This document shows, piece after piece, positions 16,067 through 26,051 of a DNA stretch of 38,145 nt. Made by a program: the position numbers and the translations under genes. The stretch is from Fluoribacter gormanii. Its GTDB lineage: Bacteria; Pseudomonadota; Gammaproteobacteria; Legionellales; Legionellaceae. The stretch is from NCBI RefSeq assembly GCF_900156395.1, contig NZ_FTNL01000028.1:1-38145 (forward strand). The letters are read 5' to 3'. Under the pieces are notes generated by a model. The model saw only the letters and a list, made by a program, of their open reading frames with translations, did no database searches and had not been told where the DNA came from. Position 1 is the first letter of the stretch. Each line of letters opens with the position of its first letter.

Positions 16067-17344
16067 ATGAATCAATCATTGCCTTCCCAGCGTTCTCGCT
16101 GTTTCTTGTTTCTGACTGTAAGTGTTATTACCTCTCTGATTTTATTAATCAATGTATCGTTTAAAATCATTCTTATCGATGGATTGATATTCTCAGTGAA
16201 CTGTTTAATTGCTCCATTAATAGCCGGTTTATATTTATTGGCATTAAGGAATTGTACGATTAAAGAACACAGACATTTGCTAAATATTTCGTTAATGGCT
16301 TTATATGTATTTTGTATCGGGGTTTATGTACTAATACATTTGCCCGCAGCGGAATACATGCACGATAACCCAGTTTATCAAATTATTTTTGAAGACATCC
16401 CCAGAAAATTCTTTGCAACTACCATTTCATTTGCGCTTAGCTTCTACCTACCGCATCTATTATTTTACCCTAAGTCCAGCAAAATGTTACCTTCACCCAA
16501 ACAATGTATGCTCCTTGCAATACTAGGCGGGATTAGTTTTTTTGGGCTCGATTTTTTCCTCTTGTTTTCAGGAGTTCATCTTCAGAGTTTCAAACAAATT
16601 TTTATTGATTCCTTCATGATTGCCTCACTCATACTCCTGCTTATTGGGGTGTTTTATCTAACTTTTTTGCTCAAATGCCCGCGTTCTTTTTTCAATCCAG
16701 TACATGGCAAAGAAGGATTACCCTTATACCATTACTTTATTTGTGTTGCGATCGTCATCATGCTTATTTGCTTGGCGTGCGAATATAGAATCGTAACGAT
16801 TATCAATAAATATATGGTGTTATCAGCCAGCTCTTTATTTTTTCCCATTACTTTAATGATTAGTACCATTCTCGGTGAGCTTTGGGGCTATCGCGTCAAT
16901 CTAAAATTATGCCTGATACTCATTGCAACTCAATTTACATTTGATGTTTTGCTTATAGGACTCGTTGCTTTGCCATCCCCAACGTTCTTTAATTTGAATC
17001 CTTTTTACAATTACATCATGCTACAAAGACTACCTACGGCTTCCGTAGCATTGTTTGTTGCATTTATTAGTAATGCCTTGCTGCTTCACTATTTAAAATA
17101 CTGTAAATGGAATTTGCATCGTCCTTTACGTATCTTGATTGCTAATTTTTGTTCGAATTCTTTATTATGCCTAATCGACTACAGCTTATTATTCGGTGGC
17201 ATTTATCCTTATGATCAAGTTATTGATTTGGTAGTTAATGTTTGGCATTACAAATTATTAATGACACTAATTCTCCTACCTTTTATTCTATGGTTTTGTA
17301 CGCATATGGAAAAAAATAAAGCCTTGACCCTGCAGTATGATTGA
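16067..17344 (+). CDS. Polytopic membrane protein, two YhhQ/VUT-like halves in tandem
   Basis: 425 residues with roughly twelve membrane helices. The C-terminal half carries features I associate with the VUT/YhhQ family (queuosine-precursor transporters): FFPITLMISTILGELWGYR, a later conserved-looking LIDYSLLFGG, and a long spacing between them. The N-terminal half repeats the same pattern: DNPVYQIIFEDIPRKFFAT aligns with LNPFYNYIMLQRLPTASVA, and FGLDFFLLFSGVHLQSFKQ with LIDYSLLFGGIYPYDQV. The usual family member is one such unit of about 220 residues, so this appears to be a duplication or fusion. The substrate is unknown; a vitamin or deazapurine is inference. The gene stands alone. Confidence 0.55.
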   Translation: MNQSLPSQRSRCFLFLTVSVITSLILLINVSFKIILIDGLIFSVNCLIAPLIAGLYLLALRNCTIKEHRHLLNISLMALYVFCIGVYVLIHLPAAEYMHDNPVYQIIFEDIPRKFFATTISFALSFYLPHLLFYPKSSKMLPSPKQCMLLAILGGISFFGLDFFLLFSGVHLQSFKQIFIDSFMIASLILLLIGVFYLTFLLKCPRSFFNPVHGKEGLPLYHYFICVAIVIMLICLACEYRIVTIINKYMVLSASSLFFPITLMISTILGELWGYRVNLKLCLILIATQFTFDVLLIGLVALPSPTFFNLNPFYNYIMLQRLPTASVALFVAFISNALLLHYLKYCKWNLHRPLRILIANFCSNSLLCLIDYSLLFGGIYPYDQVIDLVVNVWHYKLLMTLILLPFILWFCTHMEKNKALTLQYD

Positions 17345-17399
17345 TGGGGCTAAATGGACCTTGGTGAAAGCACAGCCGAACTCGGAAAAATTCAACATA

Positions 17400-17432
17400 C
17401 AACCGGGTTCCGCCGCGTTTCACCCAGGCTAC
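17400..17432. repeat. Dispersed CCGGG...CCCAGGCTAC repeat
   Basis: AACCGGGTTCCGCC then CACCCAGGCTAC, in the gap between the VUT-like gene and glmU, which converge here. The copies at 1271-1300, 4921-4953 and 33089-33117 share the CCCGGG and CAGGCTA/CGGGCTA blocks. It could act as a weak bidirectional terminator. Confidence 0.5.
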
Positions 17433-17461
17433 AAAGAACGTTCCGGGCAAAAGCTTGCGGT

Positions 17462-18841
17462 TTATTCCTTTTTTACAGGCCTCTTCCAGCCATAGACTGT
17501 TTTTTGTTTTGATTCAGTTAGCGTCAACTCACCAGGAGGAACATTTTTGCGGATGGTACTACCTGCGCCTATCGTTGCATTAGCACCTATTGTCACTGGA
17601 GCAACCAACTGGGTATCTGAACCAATAAAAACTCCATCTTCAATAACGGTTTTGTGTTTATTAACCCCATCGTAATTGCACGTAATCGTACCGGCTCCTA
17701 CATTAACTTTTTTCCCGAGGCTTACATCCCCCAAATAACTTAAATGACTTGCTTTGGCTCCCTCATCAAATACAGCTTTTTTGGTTTCCACAAAGTTACC
17801 TATTTTGCAGTTCGCCGCTAATTCAGTGCCGGCTCTTAAACGGGCAAAAGGACCAATAGCACAATCATTTGCGATCTCACAACCTTCCAATATGCTGTTG
17901 GCATAAATTTCACAGCCAGCACCCAAGGTCACATCAGTAAGTATGCAATTAGGTCCAATAGAGCAACCATCTCCGATAACCACCTTGCCCTTGAACACAC
18001 AATTGATATCAATGGATACGTCTTTACCACAGCTTAACTCACCGCGTAGGTCAAAGCGATTTGCATCAGCGAGGGTTACTCCTTGCAGCAGCAATTGTTC
18101 AGCGTGTCTTACTTGCCATATTCGCTCTAATTGTTGAAGTTGCAGGCGGTTATTTACCCCTTGGATTTCTGCGCTATCTTTTACACTCAGTGTTCTAATT
18201 GGTGTTTGACTGGCAACAGCTAAAGCAATGATTTCTGTTAAATAGTATTCAGATTGAGCATTATCGTTATTCAACATGGGCAACCATCTTTCTAAATCAT
18301 CAGACATTGCACAACAAATACCAGAATAAATTTCTTTTATATTCTTTTCTTGCTCATTTGCATCTTTTTCTTCTACAATGATGGAAACTTCACCTTGGTT
18401 GTCTCTAATAATACGTCCAAGACCGCTGGGATCTTCGAGATGAGCAACCAAAAGAGTCAAAACGGATTGATAAGAATTTGCTGAATTGTTGCACTCAATT
18501 AAAGTTCGCAGCGTGCTTGCTTGAATGAGCGGTACATCAGCAGATAAAACAAGAACTTGTGTTCGTGGTGGAATAAAAGGTAATGCCTGCATCACTGCAT
18601 GCCCCGTACCTAATTGTTCTGCCTGATATACCCAATGCACAGGTAAGTCAGGGAGTGAGTTCTTAAGTTGTTCACCACCATGACCATATATAACATGGAT
18701 TACATCAGGATTTAGTTGCTGTGCGGTTTCCACTACCCGAGTCAACATAGGCTTCCCAGCAATTTGGTGAAGTACTTTAGGAGTACTGGAATACATTCGT
18801 TTACCCTGACCCGCAGCTAATATAATAATTTGTAAGTTCAT
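17462..18841 (-). CDS. glmU: Bifunctional GlcNAc-1-P uridyltransferase / GlcN-1-P acetyltransferase
   Basis: 459 residues from ATG 18841. Makes UDP-N-acetylglucosamine for peptidoglycan and lipid A. The pyrophosphorylase loop LAAGQGKRM is at residues 8-16; the C-terminal part is a left-handed beta-helix of hexapeptide repeats (I.....C.IG.....) with the acetyltransferase segment KKAVFDEGAKASHLSYLGD. Length is family-typical. A TTG at 18871 would add ten residues that are not conserved. Confidence 0.97.
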   Translation of the reverse strand: MNLQIIILAAGQGKRMYSSTPKVLHQIAGKPMLTRVVETAQQLNPDVIHVIYGHGGEQLKNSLPDLPVHWVYQAEQLGTGHAVMQALPFIPPRTQVLVLSADVPLIQASTLRTLIECNNSANSYQSVLTLLVAHLEDPSGLGRIIRDNQGEVSIIVEEKDANEQEKNIKEIYSGICCAMSDDLERWLPMLNNDNAQSEYYLTEIIALAVASQTPIRTLSVKDSAEIQGVNNRLQLQQLERIWQVRHAEQLLLQGVTLADANRFDLRGELSCGKDVSIDINCVFKGKVVIGDGCSIGPNCILTDVTLGAGCEIYANSILEGCEIANDCAIGPFARLRAGTELAANCKIGNFVETKKAVFDEGAKASHLSYLGDVSLGKKVNVGAGTITCNYDGVNKHKTVIEDGVFIGSDTQLVAPVTIGANATIGAGSTIRKNVPPGELTLTESKQKTVYGWKRPVKKE

Positions 18842-18913
18842 GTAGTTATGAGTTCCTAGGTTAAAAAACAATAACAGGTTTGCAATGAGATAATCTGCTT
18901 AATATAAAAATTA

Positions 18914-18929
18914 GTAAATGATAACTAAA
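18914..18929 (+). promoter_or_regulatory. CpxR-like box before the 275-residue gene
   Basis: GTAAA-N6-CTAAA, one base off the CpxR consensus, 22 bases before the start codon. A PmrA-like CTTAATATA lies at 18898-18906. Both are short AT-rich motifs and may be chance matches; the CpxR-like site would overlap the transcript or its start region. Confidence 0.2.
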
Positions 18930-18951
18930 TTAAAGTTCAAGGAGTAGAGCA

Positions 18952-19779
18952 ATGACTATTTTTCTAATGGTTTTGAAAAAATTAATCAAAGAACAATTAA
19001 GCCCTCTCAGTGCAAGCTTGGATAGTAAATCTAAAACTTATGGACATAACAAAATTCTGTCCAAAGAACAAAAAGACATCATAGATGAGTTATCAGACAA
19101 AATAGTCCAATATGTAAGCTGCGACACAGATGAAGAAAACGTTAAAGCGATTACTTTATTGATTACAGATTATCGTTCAAGTGTCCAAATAAAAAGAGAA
19201 TCACATGGAGAACCCAAAGATAAAGGCGACACCATTGGCTGTCTCAATGACCTGGTTTTTCATATCAGCGGATTTTATGACAAATTAAAAGCGTTTAAAG
19301 AGTTGGGGCCATACGATTTTAATTTAATCGATAAAGAATTTAAGAATAATCCCGAACATATTGTTTATTATCATGCTGTTTATTATTTCGGTGAAGAAAT
19401 TTTTTGTCCGAAATCAGGTATTGATGTGAAGCTTCGAGCGGAAAAGGAAGAAAAATTAGGTGAAAGACTCCAGTCTTTATTTGAATTAATTAAACCTTCT
19501 CATAACCTGGAAGAACAAAAAAAACGAACCCTTCAGGTTTTACGGGACTTGGCAGAAGACAATAAAAAAACGGTAAAAAAAGATAAAAGCTCTTATACAC
19601 TGCCTTATTTTTCATTCTATGGAGTATCATTAACATTGCCAACAGATTGGTTTTCTCCCAGCGAAGGGCGTTTAGGCGAACAATTGAATTTGGCAATTAG
19701 AAAAATTAATGAGATAACCCTCGATAAATTTGAAGCATCGCCTGAAAATTCAGTTTCAAAACAAAAAGAGCTAAATTAA
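18952..19779 (+). CDS. Orphan soluble protein, 275 residues
   Basis: No family recognised. Highly charged, Lys/Glu/Asp-rich and apparently mostly helical (for example EQKDIIDELSDKIVQYV, RAEKEEKLGERLQSLFELI). The first ten residues are mildly hydrophobic (MTIFLMVLKKL), but this is not a convincing signal peptide. Residues ~195-240 contain aromatic beta-like text (SYTLPYFSFYGVSLTLPTDW). AAGGAG seven bases before the ATG supports the start. It forms a single-gene unit with a terminator at 19821-19847. Size, charge and isolation fit a Dot/Icm substrate, but there is no decisive signature. Confidence 0.7.
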   Translation: MTIFLMVLKKLIKEQLSPLSASLDSKSKTYGHNKILSKEQKDIIDELSDKIVQYVSCDTDEENVKAITLLITDYRSSVQIKRESHGEPKDKGDTIGCLNDLVFHISGFYDKLKAFKELGPYDFNLIDKEFKNNPEHIVYYHAVYYFGEEIFCPKSGIDVKLRAEKEEKLGERLQSLFELIKPSHNLEEQKKRTLQVLRDLAEDNKKTVKKDKSSYTLPYFSFYGVSLTLPTDWFSPSEGRLGEQLNLAIRKINEITLDKFEASPENSVSKQKELN

Positions 19780-19820
19780 TATTTGTGCTTGCATCATATG
19801 ATACCAATTGTCATGAGTAT

Positions 19821-19847
19821 AACCCGGGAAGCTATACCTGGGTTTTT
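19821..19847 (+). terminator. Intrinsic terminator after the 275-residue gene
   Basis: AACCCGGG (19821-19828) pairs with CCTGGGTT (19837-19844) with one wobble, an 8-nt loop and a T run to 19847. The stem is again a CCCGGG/CCTGGG sequence of the dispersed repeat type. Confidence 0.6.
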
Positions 19848-19940
19848 ACTGGCATAGCTCCAAATTTGCTCAAAATTATATTAAAAAATCTGTATCTGAC
19901 TAATGCCTATCATAGGCGAAGAAGAAACATAAACAATTGC

Positions 19941-20951
19941 CTATGAAGTCAATTCGCCACAAAGATCTGTTTCCATCAACTTCTTTATTTCTCCTATTTC
20001 TAATCGTTTACTAAGCAAATACAATAACTTGCAATGTGCTGCCTCAGGAGTCATATCATGACCGCTAACTAACCCTGCATTTTTTAAGGAATGTCCTGTA
20101 GCATATTGACTCATTTCTACTCCACCTTGTTGGCATTGAGTACAGTTAATTATGATCACACCGCGCGCGCAAGCATCCTGGAGCAATTTTAAAAAACGAG
20201 GGTCATTATTTTGAGCATTACCCGCACCATAAGTCTCCAAAATCAAACCGCATAAGGGCTGATTTAAAATATAAGCCAAAACGTCAGTGGCAAATCCCGG
20301 GAATAATCTGAAGTTGGCAATAAATTGGGGCTCAATCGTTTGTAAATGAAATGATTGCTGCGGTCTTTTGAGCAAAAGATTTTTATGTACTTTAATATCT
20401 ATTCCTATAGCAGCTAAATGTGGATAATTCGGCGAATCAAACGCTTTAAATCCTTGTGAACTAATTTTTTGTGTTCGATTCCCTCGTAATAACTGCTGAT
20501 TAAAGTAAATGCATACTTCATGTATGGGTTGATTGGCACAAAGCCATAATGAAGTAACCACATTATCTATTGCATCATTACGTACTTCCGATAAAGGAAT
20601 CTGCGAGCCTGTTATAATTACGGGTTTACCTAAATTCTCCAGCATAAAAGATAAAGCCGATGCGGTATAGGCCATAGTATCCGTACCGTGGAATACCACA
20701 AAACCATCAAAATTCGCATAATCATCGGCAATATCGCGAGCGATTCGATTCCAGTCATGCACTGTCATATTGGATGAATCAAGCAAAGGGTGGTATTCCT
20801 TTATCGAATACTCAGGCATGTCTTGATGCATCAGCGAAGGAATTTGTTGCAATGCAGCTTCCACATATCCCGGGGCAGGCTCATAACCGTTTTTTGTTTT
20901 AATACTGCTAATCGTGCCGCCCGTATTAATAATTAAGATTCTTTTCTTCAT
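19941..20951 (-). CDS. ansA: L-asparaginase, cytoplasmic type I
   Basis: 336 residues from ATG 20951. Hydrolyses L-asparagine to aspartate and ammonia. The first catalytic threonine lies in INTGGTISS near the N-terminus and the second in VVFHGTDTMAYTASAL; the mid-protein block ITGSQIPLSEVRNDAIDN is typical of the AnsA branch. No signal peptide, consistent with a cytoplasmic enzyme. The frame extends to an ATG at 21011, but those 20 residues precede the usual MKKRILIINTGGT start; both starts have weak ribosome-binding sites. Confidence 0.93.
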   Translation of the reverse strand: MKKRILIINTGGTISSIKTKNGYEPAPGYVEAALQQIPSLMHQDMPEYSIKEYHPLLDSSNMTVHDWNRIARDIADDYANFDGFVVFHGTDTMAYTASALSFMLENLGKPVIITGSQIPLSEVRNDAIDNVVTSLWLCANQPIHEVCIYFNQQLLRGNRTQKISSQGFKAFDSPNYPHLAAIGIDIKVHKNLLLKRPQQSFHLQTIEPQFIANFRLFPGFATDVLAYILNQPLCGLILETYGAGNAQNNDPRFLKLLQDACARGVIIINCTQCQQGGVEMSQYATGHSLKNAGLVSGHDMTPEAAHCKLLYLLSKRLEIGEIKKLMETDLCGELTS

Positions 20952-21369
20952 ATGATTGTAAATTGGAATACTTGTTCCAATTATATAACTAAATAATTGC
21001 AAATAGTGCATAACTTTTAATGAATGCGATATGGTGCCATGTATTTGTGTCTACCTGAAATCAAATTTCCCTGATTGCATCGCTTAACCTCTATGAAGCT
21101 AAGGATTTTGTCATTCCTGCGCAGGGAACTCTATTTCTACATAGAGCACTGATTCAATCTGACTGATTCGCCTTCTTCGCAGAAAGGACCTAAATTACAA
21201 CTCAAATCGTTTAACTTAATGACAGTAGCAGCCAATATTCAGAAATAGAAGATGATTGTTTTTATTGAGTAGTTACCTTTTTTCAATAATAATTACAGAT
21301 TTAATTGCCAAGGTCTTGCAGTTTATGGAAAAATCGAGCTATTAGCGGTTTAATCTAAACAGTGACATC
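20952..21369. other. Divergent intergenic region between ansA and rppH
   Basis: No gene seen. Positions 21109-21175 (TTTTGTCATTCCTGCGCAGGGAACTC... followed by TAGAGCACTGATTC) look like a decayed copy of the GTTCCCGCGAAGGCGG element found at 25919-26132. The remainder is AT-rich. It must carry promoters in both directions, but I see no convincing hexamer pair. Confidence 0.4.
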
Positions 21370-21903
21370 ATGGTGATTGATCGTGCCGGTTATCGGTTGA
21401 ATGTAGGTATTATCCTTGTCAACGCACAGAATAGGGTTTTTTGGGGTAGAAGGACTGGTCATGATGCTTGGCAATTTCCACAAGGCGGTTTGGCCGCAGG
21501 CGAAACATCATTAGAGGCAATGTTTCGGGAATTGCATGAAGAAGTAGGCTTGGATAAGGAAGATGTTGAAGTCATTGGCTCCACCAAACGTTGGCTTAAG
21601 TACAGACTTCCGAAACAATATCTACGTCATGGCAGCGAACCTTTAGTTATAGGGCAAAAGCAGAAATGGTACTTGTTAAAGCTCATTGCCAGTGAGCAAA
21701 AAGTCAAACTGGATCTCAGTGACTCACCAGAATTTGACAGCTGGCGTTGGGTTGATTTTCATGAGCCAGAAGGACAAGTTATCTTTTTTAAACGCCAAGT
21801 TTATATGCAAGCGTTAAAAGAGCTTGAACCGTTATTGAAAAAGAATCGCCGTACACCTTACGGCATTAAACGAAAAAAAGGTCATAGGTCACGTGAGATA
21901 TAA
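21370..21903 (+). CDS. rppH: RNA pyrophosphohydrolase
   Basis: 177 residues. Nudix enzyme that removes pyrophosphate from the 5' end of triphosphorylated mRNA and so starts decay. The Nudix box runs from residue 39 to 61, with all three glutamates of RELHEEVG intact, preceded by WQFPQGG. The tail is basic. It begins the gammaproteobacterial string rppH-ptsP-lgt-thyA, 52 bases ahead of ptsP. Confidence 0.96.
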   Translation: MVIDRAGYRLNVGIILVNAQNRVFWGRRTGHDAWQFPQGGLAAGETSLEAMFRELHEEVGLDKEDVEVIGSTKRWLKYRLPKQYLRHGSEPLVIGQKQKWYLLKLIASEQKVKLDLSDSPEFDSWRWVDFHEPEGQVIFFKRQVYMQALKELEPLLKKNRRTPYGIKRKKGHRSREI

Positions 21904-21955
21904 AGATCTTACTGTTCCAGTGACCATTTACAAAAAGAGGTAATCATAGGCATAG

Positions 21956-24253
21956 ATGCTCAAAGTACTTAAGCGGATAGTTCAAGAAGTCACTGCTGCC
22001 AAGCAGCTCTCTGAGGCCCTTGGCATTTTGGTGCAACAAATTAATAAAGCCATTAATGTAGAGGCCGCTTCCGTTTACCTCATCGATACCAAACATGCCG
22101 AATACGTTCTTATTGCAACCGAAGGTTTAAACAAGCAAGCTCAATTCCGAGTTCGTATTGCATTTGATAGTGGCCTGGTAGGGCTAGTCGGCCGACGTGA
22201 AGAGCCAATTAATCTGGAAGATGCCCCCTCACATCCTGATTTCTATCATAATCCCTTATTGGGAGAAGAGCACCTTAAGGCATTTTTAGGTGTGCCGATT
22301 ATTCAACATCGAAAGCTCTATGGTGTCCTCATTGTTCAGCAAACAGAACAACGTTACTTCGATGATACGGAAGAATCTTTTTTAATTACCTTGGCTGCCC
22401 AACTTGGTGGTATTATCGCTCATGCCGAAGCAACAGGTGAATTAGCTGAGTTAACTCAACCCAAGCCTATGGGGGTTACTAAAAAAGTTGACTTAAGCCC
22501 TGCAGCGCTGGCAGGAATTGGCTCTGTTCCAGGCATCGGGATAGGTACTGCAGTAGTTGTATACCCGCAGGCCGATATCGATGCAGTTCCACAAAATCCT
22601 GTCGAGACTTTGGATGAGGAAATTAATGCGTTTTATGAAGCATTAGAATCCACTAGAGAGGACATGCATCGCCTAAGCAAACGCATGAAATCCGTTGTTG
22701 CAGAAGATGAGCATGCTCTATTTGATGTCTACTTGCGTATTCTTGATAAAGATAGCTTGGGTATTGAAGTAGAACATGTGATTCGAAACGAGAAAATTGG
22801 GGCTCAGGCGGCTTTGGCGGCGGTGATTAAAAAGCACATCGCCCAATTTGAAAGCATGGAAGATTCATACCTTCGTGAACGAGCCAGTGATTTTCGTGAT
22901 TTGGGACGGCGCGTTTTAGCTGCATTACAGTGGTCACAACAAGAAGAAATTGTTTATCCCAAAAGAACGGTCCTGGTCGGAGAGGAAGTAACCGCCGCCG
23001 CATTAGCGGAAGTCCCTGAAGGATATCTGGCTGGAGTGGTATCGGCTAAGGGTTCTAATAACTCTCATGTAGCGATTTTAGCCCGCGCGCTTGGTATCCC
23101 CACAGTGATGGGTGTTCGTGGTTTAAAATTAGATTTGATTTCTCGCCGTGCCATTGTTGTTGATGGATATTATGGGCAAGTTTATATTTCACCATCGAAA
23201 TCAGTACTCGCAGAATTCAAACTCCTCGAGCAAGAAGAGCAGGCATTAACTCAGAGCCTGGTTAGTTTACGAGATAAACCTGCAGAAACGATTGATAACT
23301 ATAAAGTATCGTTGCAAGTAAACACTGGTTTAGCCATGGACGCAGGATTATCCATGAGTGTCGGTGCCGAAGGAGTTGGCTTATATCGTTCAGAAGTTCC
23401 ATTTATGAGCCGCGATCATTTCCCTTCAGAAGATGAACAAACTATTATTTATCGACAAACCCTGAAAGCTTTTGCTCCCCGTCCAGTGACCATGCGGACT
23501 CTTGACATTGGCGGTGATAAAGTACTTCCCTACTTTCCAGTAGCAGAAGATAACCCCTACCTGGGATGGCGAGGGATTCGCGTCACACTGGATCATCCTG
23601 ATGTCTTCTTGATGCAAATTCGTGCGATGATGCGTGCGAGTGAAGAGTTGAATAATTTGCGCATCATGCTACCCATGGTCACTAATTTAAGTGAAGTTGA
23701 AGAAGCTTCTTATCTTATTGATCAAGCGTTTACAGAATTATTAGAGGAAGGATGTGTCATTGAAAAACCCAAATTAGGCGTTATGATTGAAGTTCCTGCA
23801 GCCGCCTATTTAGCCCGCGAAATTGCCAAGAGAGTTGATTTTATCTCTGTGGGCAGCAATGACTTGACGCAATATTTTCTGGCTGTAGATAGAAACAATG
23901 CTCGAGTTGCAGGTCTTTATGACTCGATGCATCCAGCCATGCTGCGTGTTTTACTAAAGGTTGTTGAAGGAGGTCATGCAGCGGGAGTAGAGGTCAGTAT
24001 TTGTGGCGAAATGGCCAGCGATCCTTTAGCTGTTATTTTGCTCATTGCCATGGGCTTTGATACTTTAAGTATGAACTCATCCAGCTTACCGCGAGTAAAA
24101 TGGGTTATTCGTAATTTCGCCATCGCAAATGCTCGTAAGATTCTTGCCGAAGTGCTGGAATTTGAACATCCTGCACAAATACGTTTTCATTTACAAAAAG
24201 CCCTGGAAGACGAAGGATTGGGTGGCCTCATCAGAGCCGGCAAATCTCTATGA
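21956..24253 (+). CDS. ptsP: Nitrogen PTS enzyme I (GAF-EI)
   Basis: 765 residues. N-terminal GAF domain (about 1-160), then the PEP-utilising phosphotransferase. The phosphorylated histidine is about H371 in GSNNSHVAILARALGIP; the C-terminal PEP-binding barrel shows GLYRSEVPFM, SVGSNDLTQYF and the late cysteine in SICGEM. It passes phosphate from PEP to NPr in the regulatory PTS-Ntr chain. The partners ptsO and ptsN are not in this window. AGG just before the ATG at 21956 fits as ribosome-binding site. Confidence 0.96.
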   Translation: MLKVLKRIVQEVTAAKQLSEALGILVQQINKAINVEAASVYLIDTKHAEYVLIATEGLNKQAQFRVRIAFDSGLVGLVGRREEPINLEDAPSHPDFYHNPLLGEEHLKAFLGVPIIQHRKLYGVLIVQQTEQRYFDDTEESFLITLAAQLGGIIAHAEATGELAELTQPKPMGVTKKVDLSPAALAGIGSVPGIGIGTAVVVYPQADIDAVPQNPVETLDEEINAFYEALESTREDMHRLSKRMKSVVAEDEHALFDVYLRILDKDSLGIEVEHVIRNEKIGAQAALAAVIKKHIAQFESMEDSYLRERASDFRDLGRRVLAALQWSQQEEIVYPKRTVLVGEEVTAAALAEVPEGYLAGVVSAKGSNNSHVAILARALGIPTVMGVRGLKLDLISRRAIVVDGYYGQVYISPSKSVLAEFKLLEQEEQALTQSLVSLRDKPAETIDNYKVSLQVNTGLAMDAGLSMSVGAEGVGLYRSEVPFMSRDHFPSEDEQTIIYRQTLKAFAPRPVTMRTLDIGGDKVLPYFPVAEDNPYLGWRGIRVTLDHPDVFLMQIRAMMRASEELNNLRIMLPMVTNLSEVEEASYLIDQAFTELLEEGCVIEKPKLGVMIEVPAAAYLAREIAKRVDFISVGSNDLTQYFLAVDRNNARVAGLYDSMHPAMLRVLLKVVEGGHAAGVEVSICGEMASDPLAVILLIAMGFDTLSMNSSSLPRVKWVIRNFAIANARKILAEVLEFEHPAQIRFHLQKALEDEGLGGLIRAGKSL

Positions 24254-24336
24254 ATAGAAACCTGATTAAACAACGTAGTCTGGGTGCACTTTCTTCATTT
24301 TTATGTGCATGTAGATAAAAAAGGAACTTAAAAGAT

Positions 24337-25107
24337 ATGTTCACTTTTCCGTATATAAATCCTGTAGCATTTTCACTAGGCCCGTTACAAGTGCATTGGT
24401 ATGGATTAATGTATTTGATTGGCTTTGTAAGCGGCTGGTTACTTGCTCACTGGCGAGCAAAACACTATCAACTGGATTGGACCTCAGAACAAATTAGTGA
24501 TGTGATTTTTTACGCAGCCCTTGGTGTCATTATTGGCGGACGCGTCGGTTATATGCTTTTTTATAATTTCGCGGAATTGCTCCATGAGCCTTTGGCATTA
24601 TTTAAAATCTGGCAAGGAGGAATGTCTTTTCATGGCGGCTTGCTGGGTGTTGCGTTTGCACTGTGGTTCTTTTCTCGTAAAAGTGGCAAATCCTTTCTGG
24701 AGATAGGCGATTTTATTGCTCCGCTGGTTCCAATAGGTTTAGGCGCGGGACGAATTGGTAACTTTATTAACGGTGAATTATGGGGTCGAGTTACTGACAT
24801 GCCCTGGGGTATGATATATAGCCATGTTGATAACCAACCTCGACATCCTTCGGAGTTGTATGAATTTAGTCTGGAAGGAATTGGCTTGTTCCTTCTCGTT
24901 TGGATCTATGCGCGAAAACCTCGCCCTACGGGCCGAGTTTCCGCTGTTTTTTTAATAGGATACGCGATTTGTCGTATCATTGCTGAGTTTTTCCGACAAC
25001 CTGATCCACAACTCGGCTATATTGCCTTTGGATGGTTGACTATGGGACAAATTTTATCTATTCCCATGTTATTACTGGGATTTTGGTTATGGTGGGTTAA
25101 ACGATGA
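24337..25107 (+). CDS. lgt: Prolipoprotein diacylglyceryl transferase
   Basis: 256 residues, about seven membrane helices. Transfers diacylglycerol from phosphatidylglycerol to the lipobox cysteine. HGG at 99-101 and the signature [15 protein letters not shown] at 137-151 are intact. An AAGGAAC lies ahead of the ATG. The stop overlaps thyA by four bases (ATGA), so translation is coupled. Confidence 0.97.
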   Translation: MFTFPYINPVAFSLGPLQVHWYGLMYLIGFVSGWLLAHWRAKHYQLDWTSEQISDVIFYAALGVIIGGRVGYMLFYNFAELLHEPLALFKIWQGGMSFHGGLLGVAFALWFFSRKSGKSFLEIGDFIAPLVPIGLGAGRIGNFINGELWGRVTDMPWGMIYSHVDNQPRHPSELYEFSLEGIGLFLLVWIYARKPRPTGRVSAVFLIGYAICRIIAEFFRQPDPQLGYIAFGWLTMGQILSIPMLLLGFWLWWVKR

Positions 25108-25898
25108 AAACTTATTTAAACTTGTTAGAACATATTTTACAGCACGGCAACCAAAAAACAGATCGCACCGGCACAGGAACTTTATCGGTTTTTGGTTATC
25201 AAATGCGATTTGATTTACGCCAGGGGTTTCCTTTAGTCACTACCAAAAAATTACATATGCGTAGTATTGTGCATGAATTACTCTGGTTTTTAAAAGGGGA
25301 TACTAACATCTCCTATTTAAATGAAAACGGGGTTACTATTTGGGACGAATGGGCTGATAGCAATGGTGAATTGGGGCCTATCTACGGCAAGCAGTGGCGA
25401 AATTGGCCAACACCCGATGGCCGCACCATTGATCAACTCAGTGACGTCATACAACAAATAAAAACCAATCCTGATTCACGCCGCTTGTTGGTCAGCGCGT
25501 GGAACGTTGGGGAACTGGATCAAATGGCGTTAATGCCCTGTCATGCTCTATTCCAATTTTATGTAGCGAATAAAACCCTTTCTTGTCAGTTATATCAACG
25601 CTCTGCTGATGTATTTTTGGGCGTCCCTTTCAATATTGCATCTTATGCATTGCTCACTCACATGGTTGCTGAGCAATGCAACCTGAATGTAGGTGATTTT
25701 ATATGGACCGGTGGCGATTGTCATTTGTATCTCAATCATTTGGAACAGGCACGCACTCAATTATCCAGGGAGCCATTTCCATTGCCCACCCTGAATATCA
25801 AACGCAAGCCGCAATCGTTATTTGAATATGTTTATGATGATTTCGAGTTCGTAAACTATCAATCTCATCCTGCAATCAAAGCGCCTATTGCGGTTTAA
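25104..25898 (+). CDS. thyA: Thymidylate synthase
   Basis: 264 residues, the usual length. Methylates dUMP to dTMP using methylene-tetrahydrofolate and releases dihydrofolate. Nucleophile C146 sits in [19 protein letters not shown] and the C-terminal APIAV are as expected. It starts inside the lgt stop codon. As a consumer of folate it is functionally linked to the pterin genes at 28.9-31.4 kb. Confidence 0.97.
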   Translation: MKTYLNLLEHILQHGNQKTDRTGTGTLSVFGYQMRFDLRQGFPLVTTKKLHMRSIVHELLWFLKGDTNISYLNENGVTIWDEWADSNGELGPIYGKQWRNWPTPDGRTIDQLSDVIQQIKTNPDSRRLLVSAWNVGELDQMALMPCHALFQFYVANKTLSCQLYQRSADVFLGVPFNIASYALLTHMVAEQCNLNVGDFIWTGGDCHLYLNHLEQARTQLSREPFPLPTLNIKRKPQSLFEYVYDDFEFVNYQSHPAIKAPIAV

Positions 25899-25918
25899 AC
25901 ACATTGTAAGCTGAGGCA

Positions 25919-25992
25919 GCGAAGGCGGGAACCCATTTCTAGAGAGACACAGTGCTACTATAAGAATAGATTCCCGCCTTCGCGGGAATGAC
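25919..25992. repeat. Palindromic ~75-80 bp element, copy 1
   Basis: Begins GCGAAGGCGGGAACCCATTTCT, passes through AGAGACACAGTGCTACT, and ends TTCCCGCCTTCGCGGGAATGA. Its outer arms are inverted copies, so a transcript could fold into one long hairpin that may terminate thyA. Copy 2 follows 60 bases later. The left arm of this copy is a few bases shorter. Confidence 0.75.
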
Positions 25993-26051
25993 AAAAATTA
26001 TTAACTGAATGGCGGTAGCCAGCTCACACAGTCCTTAAGGTAAGAAAACTG

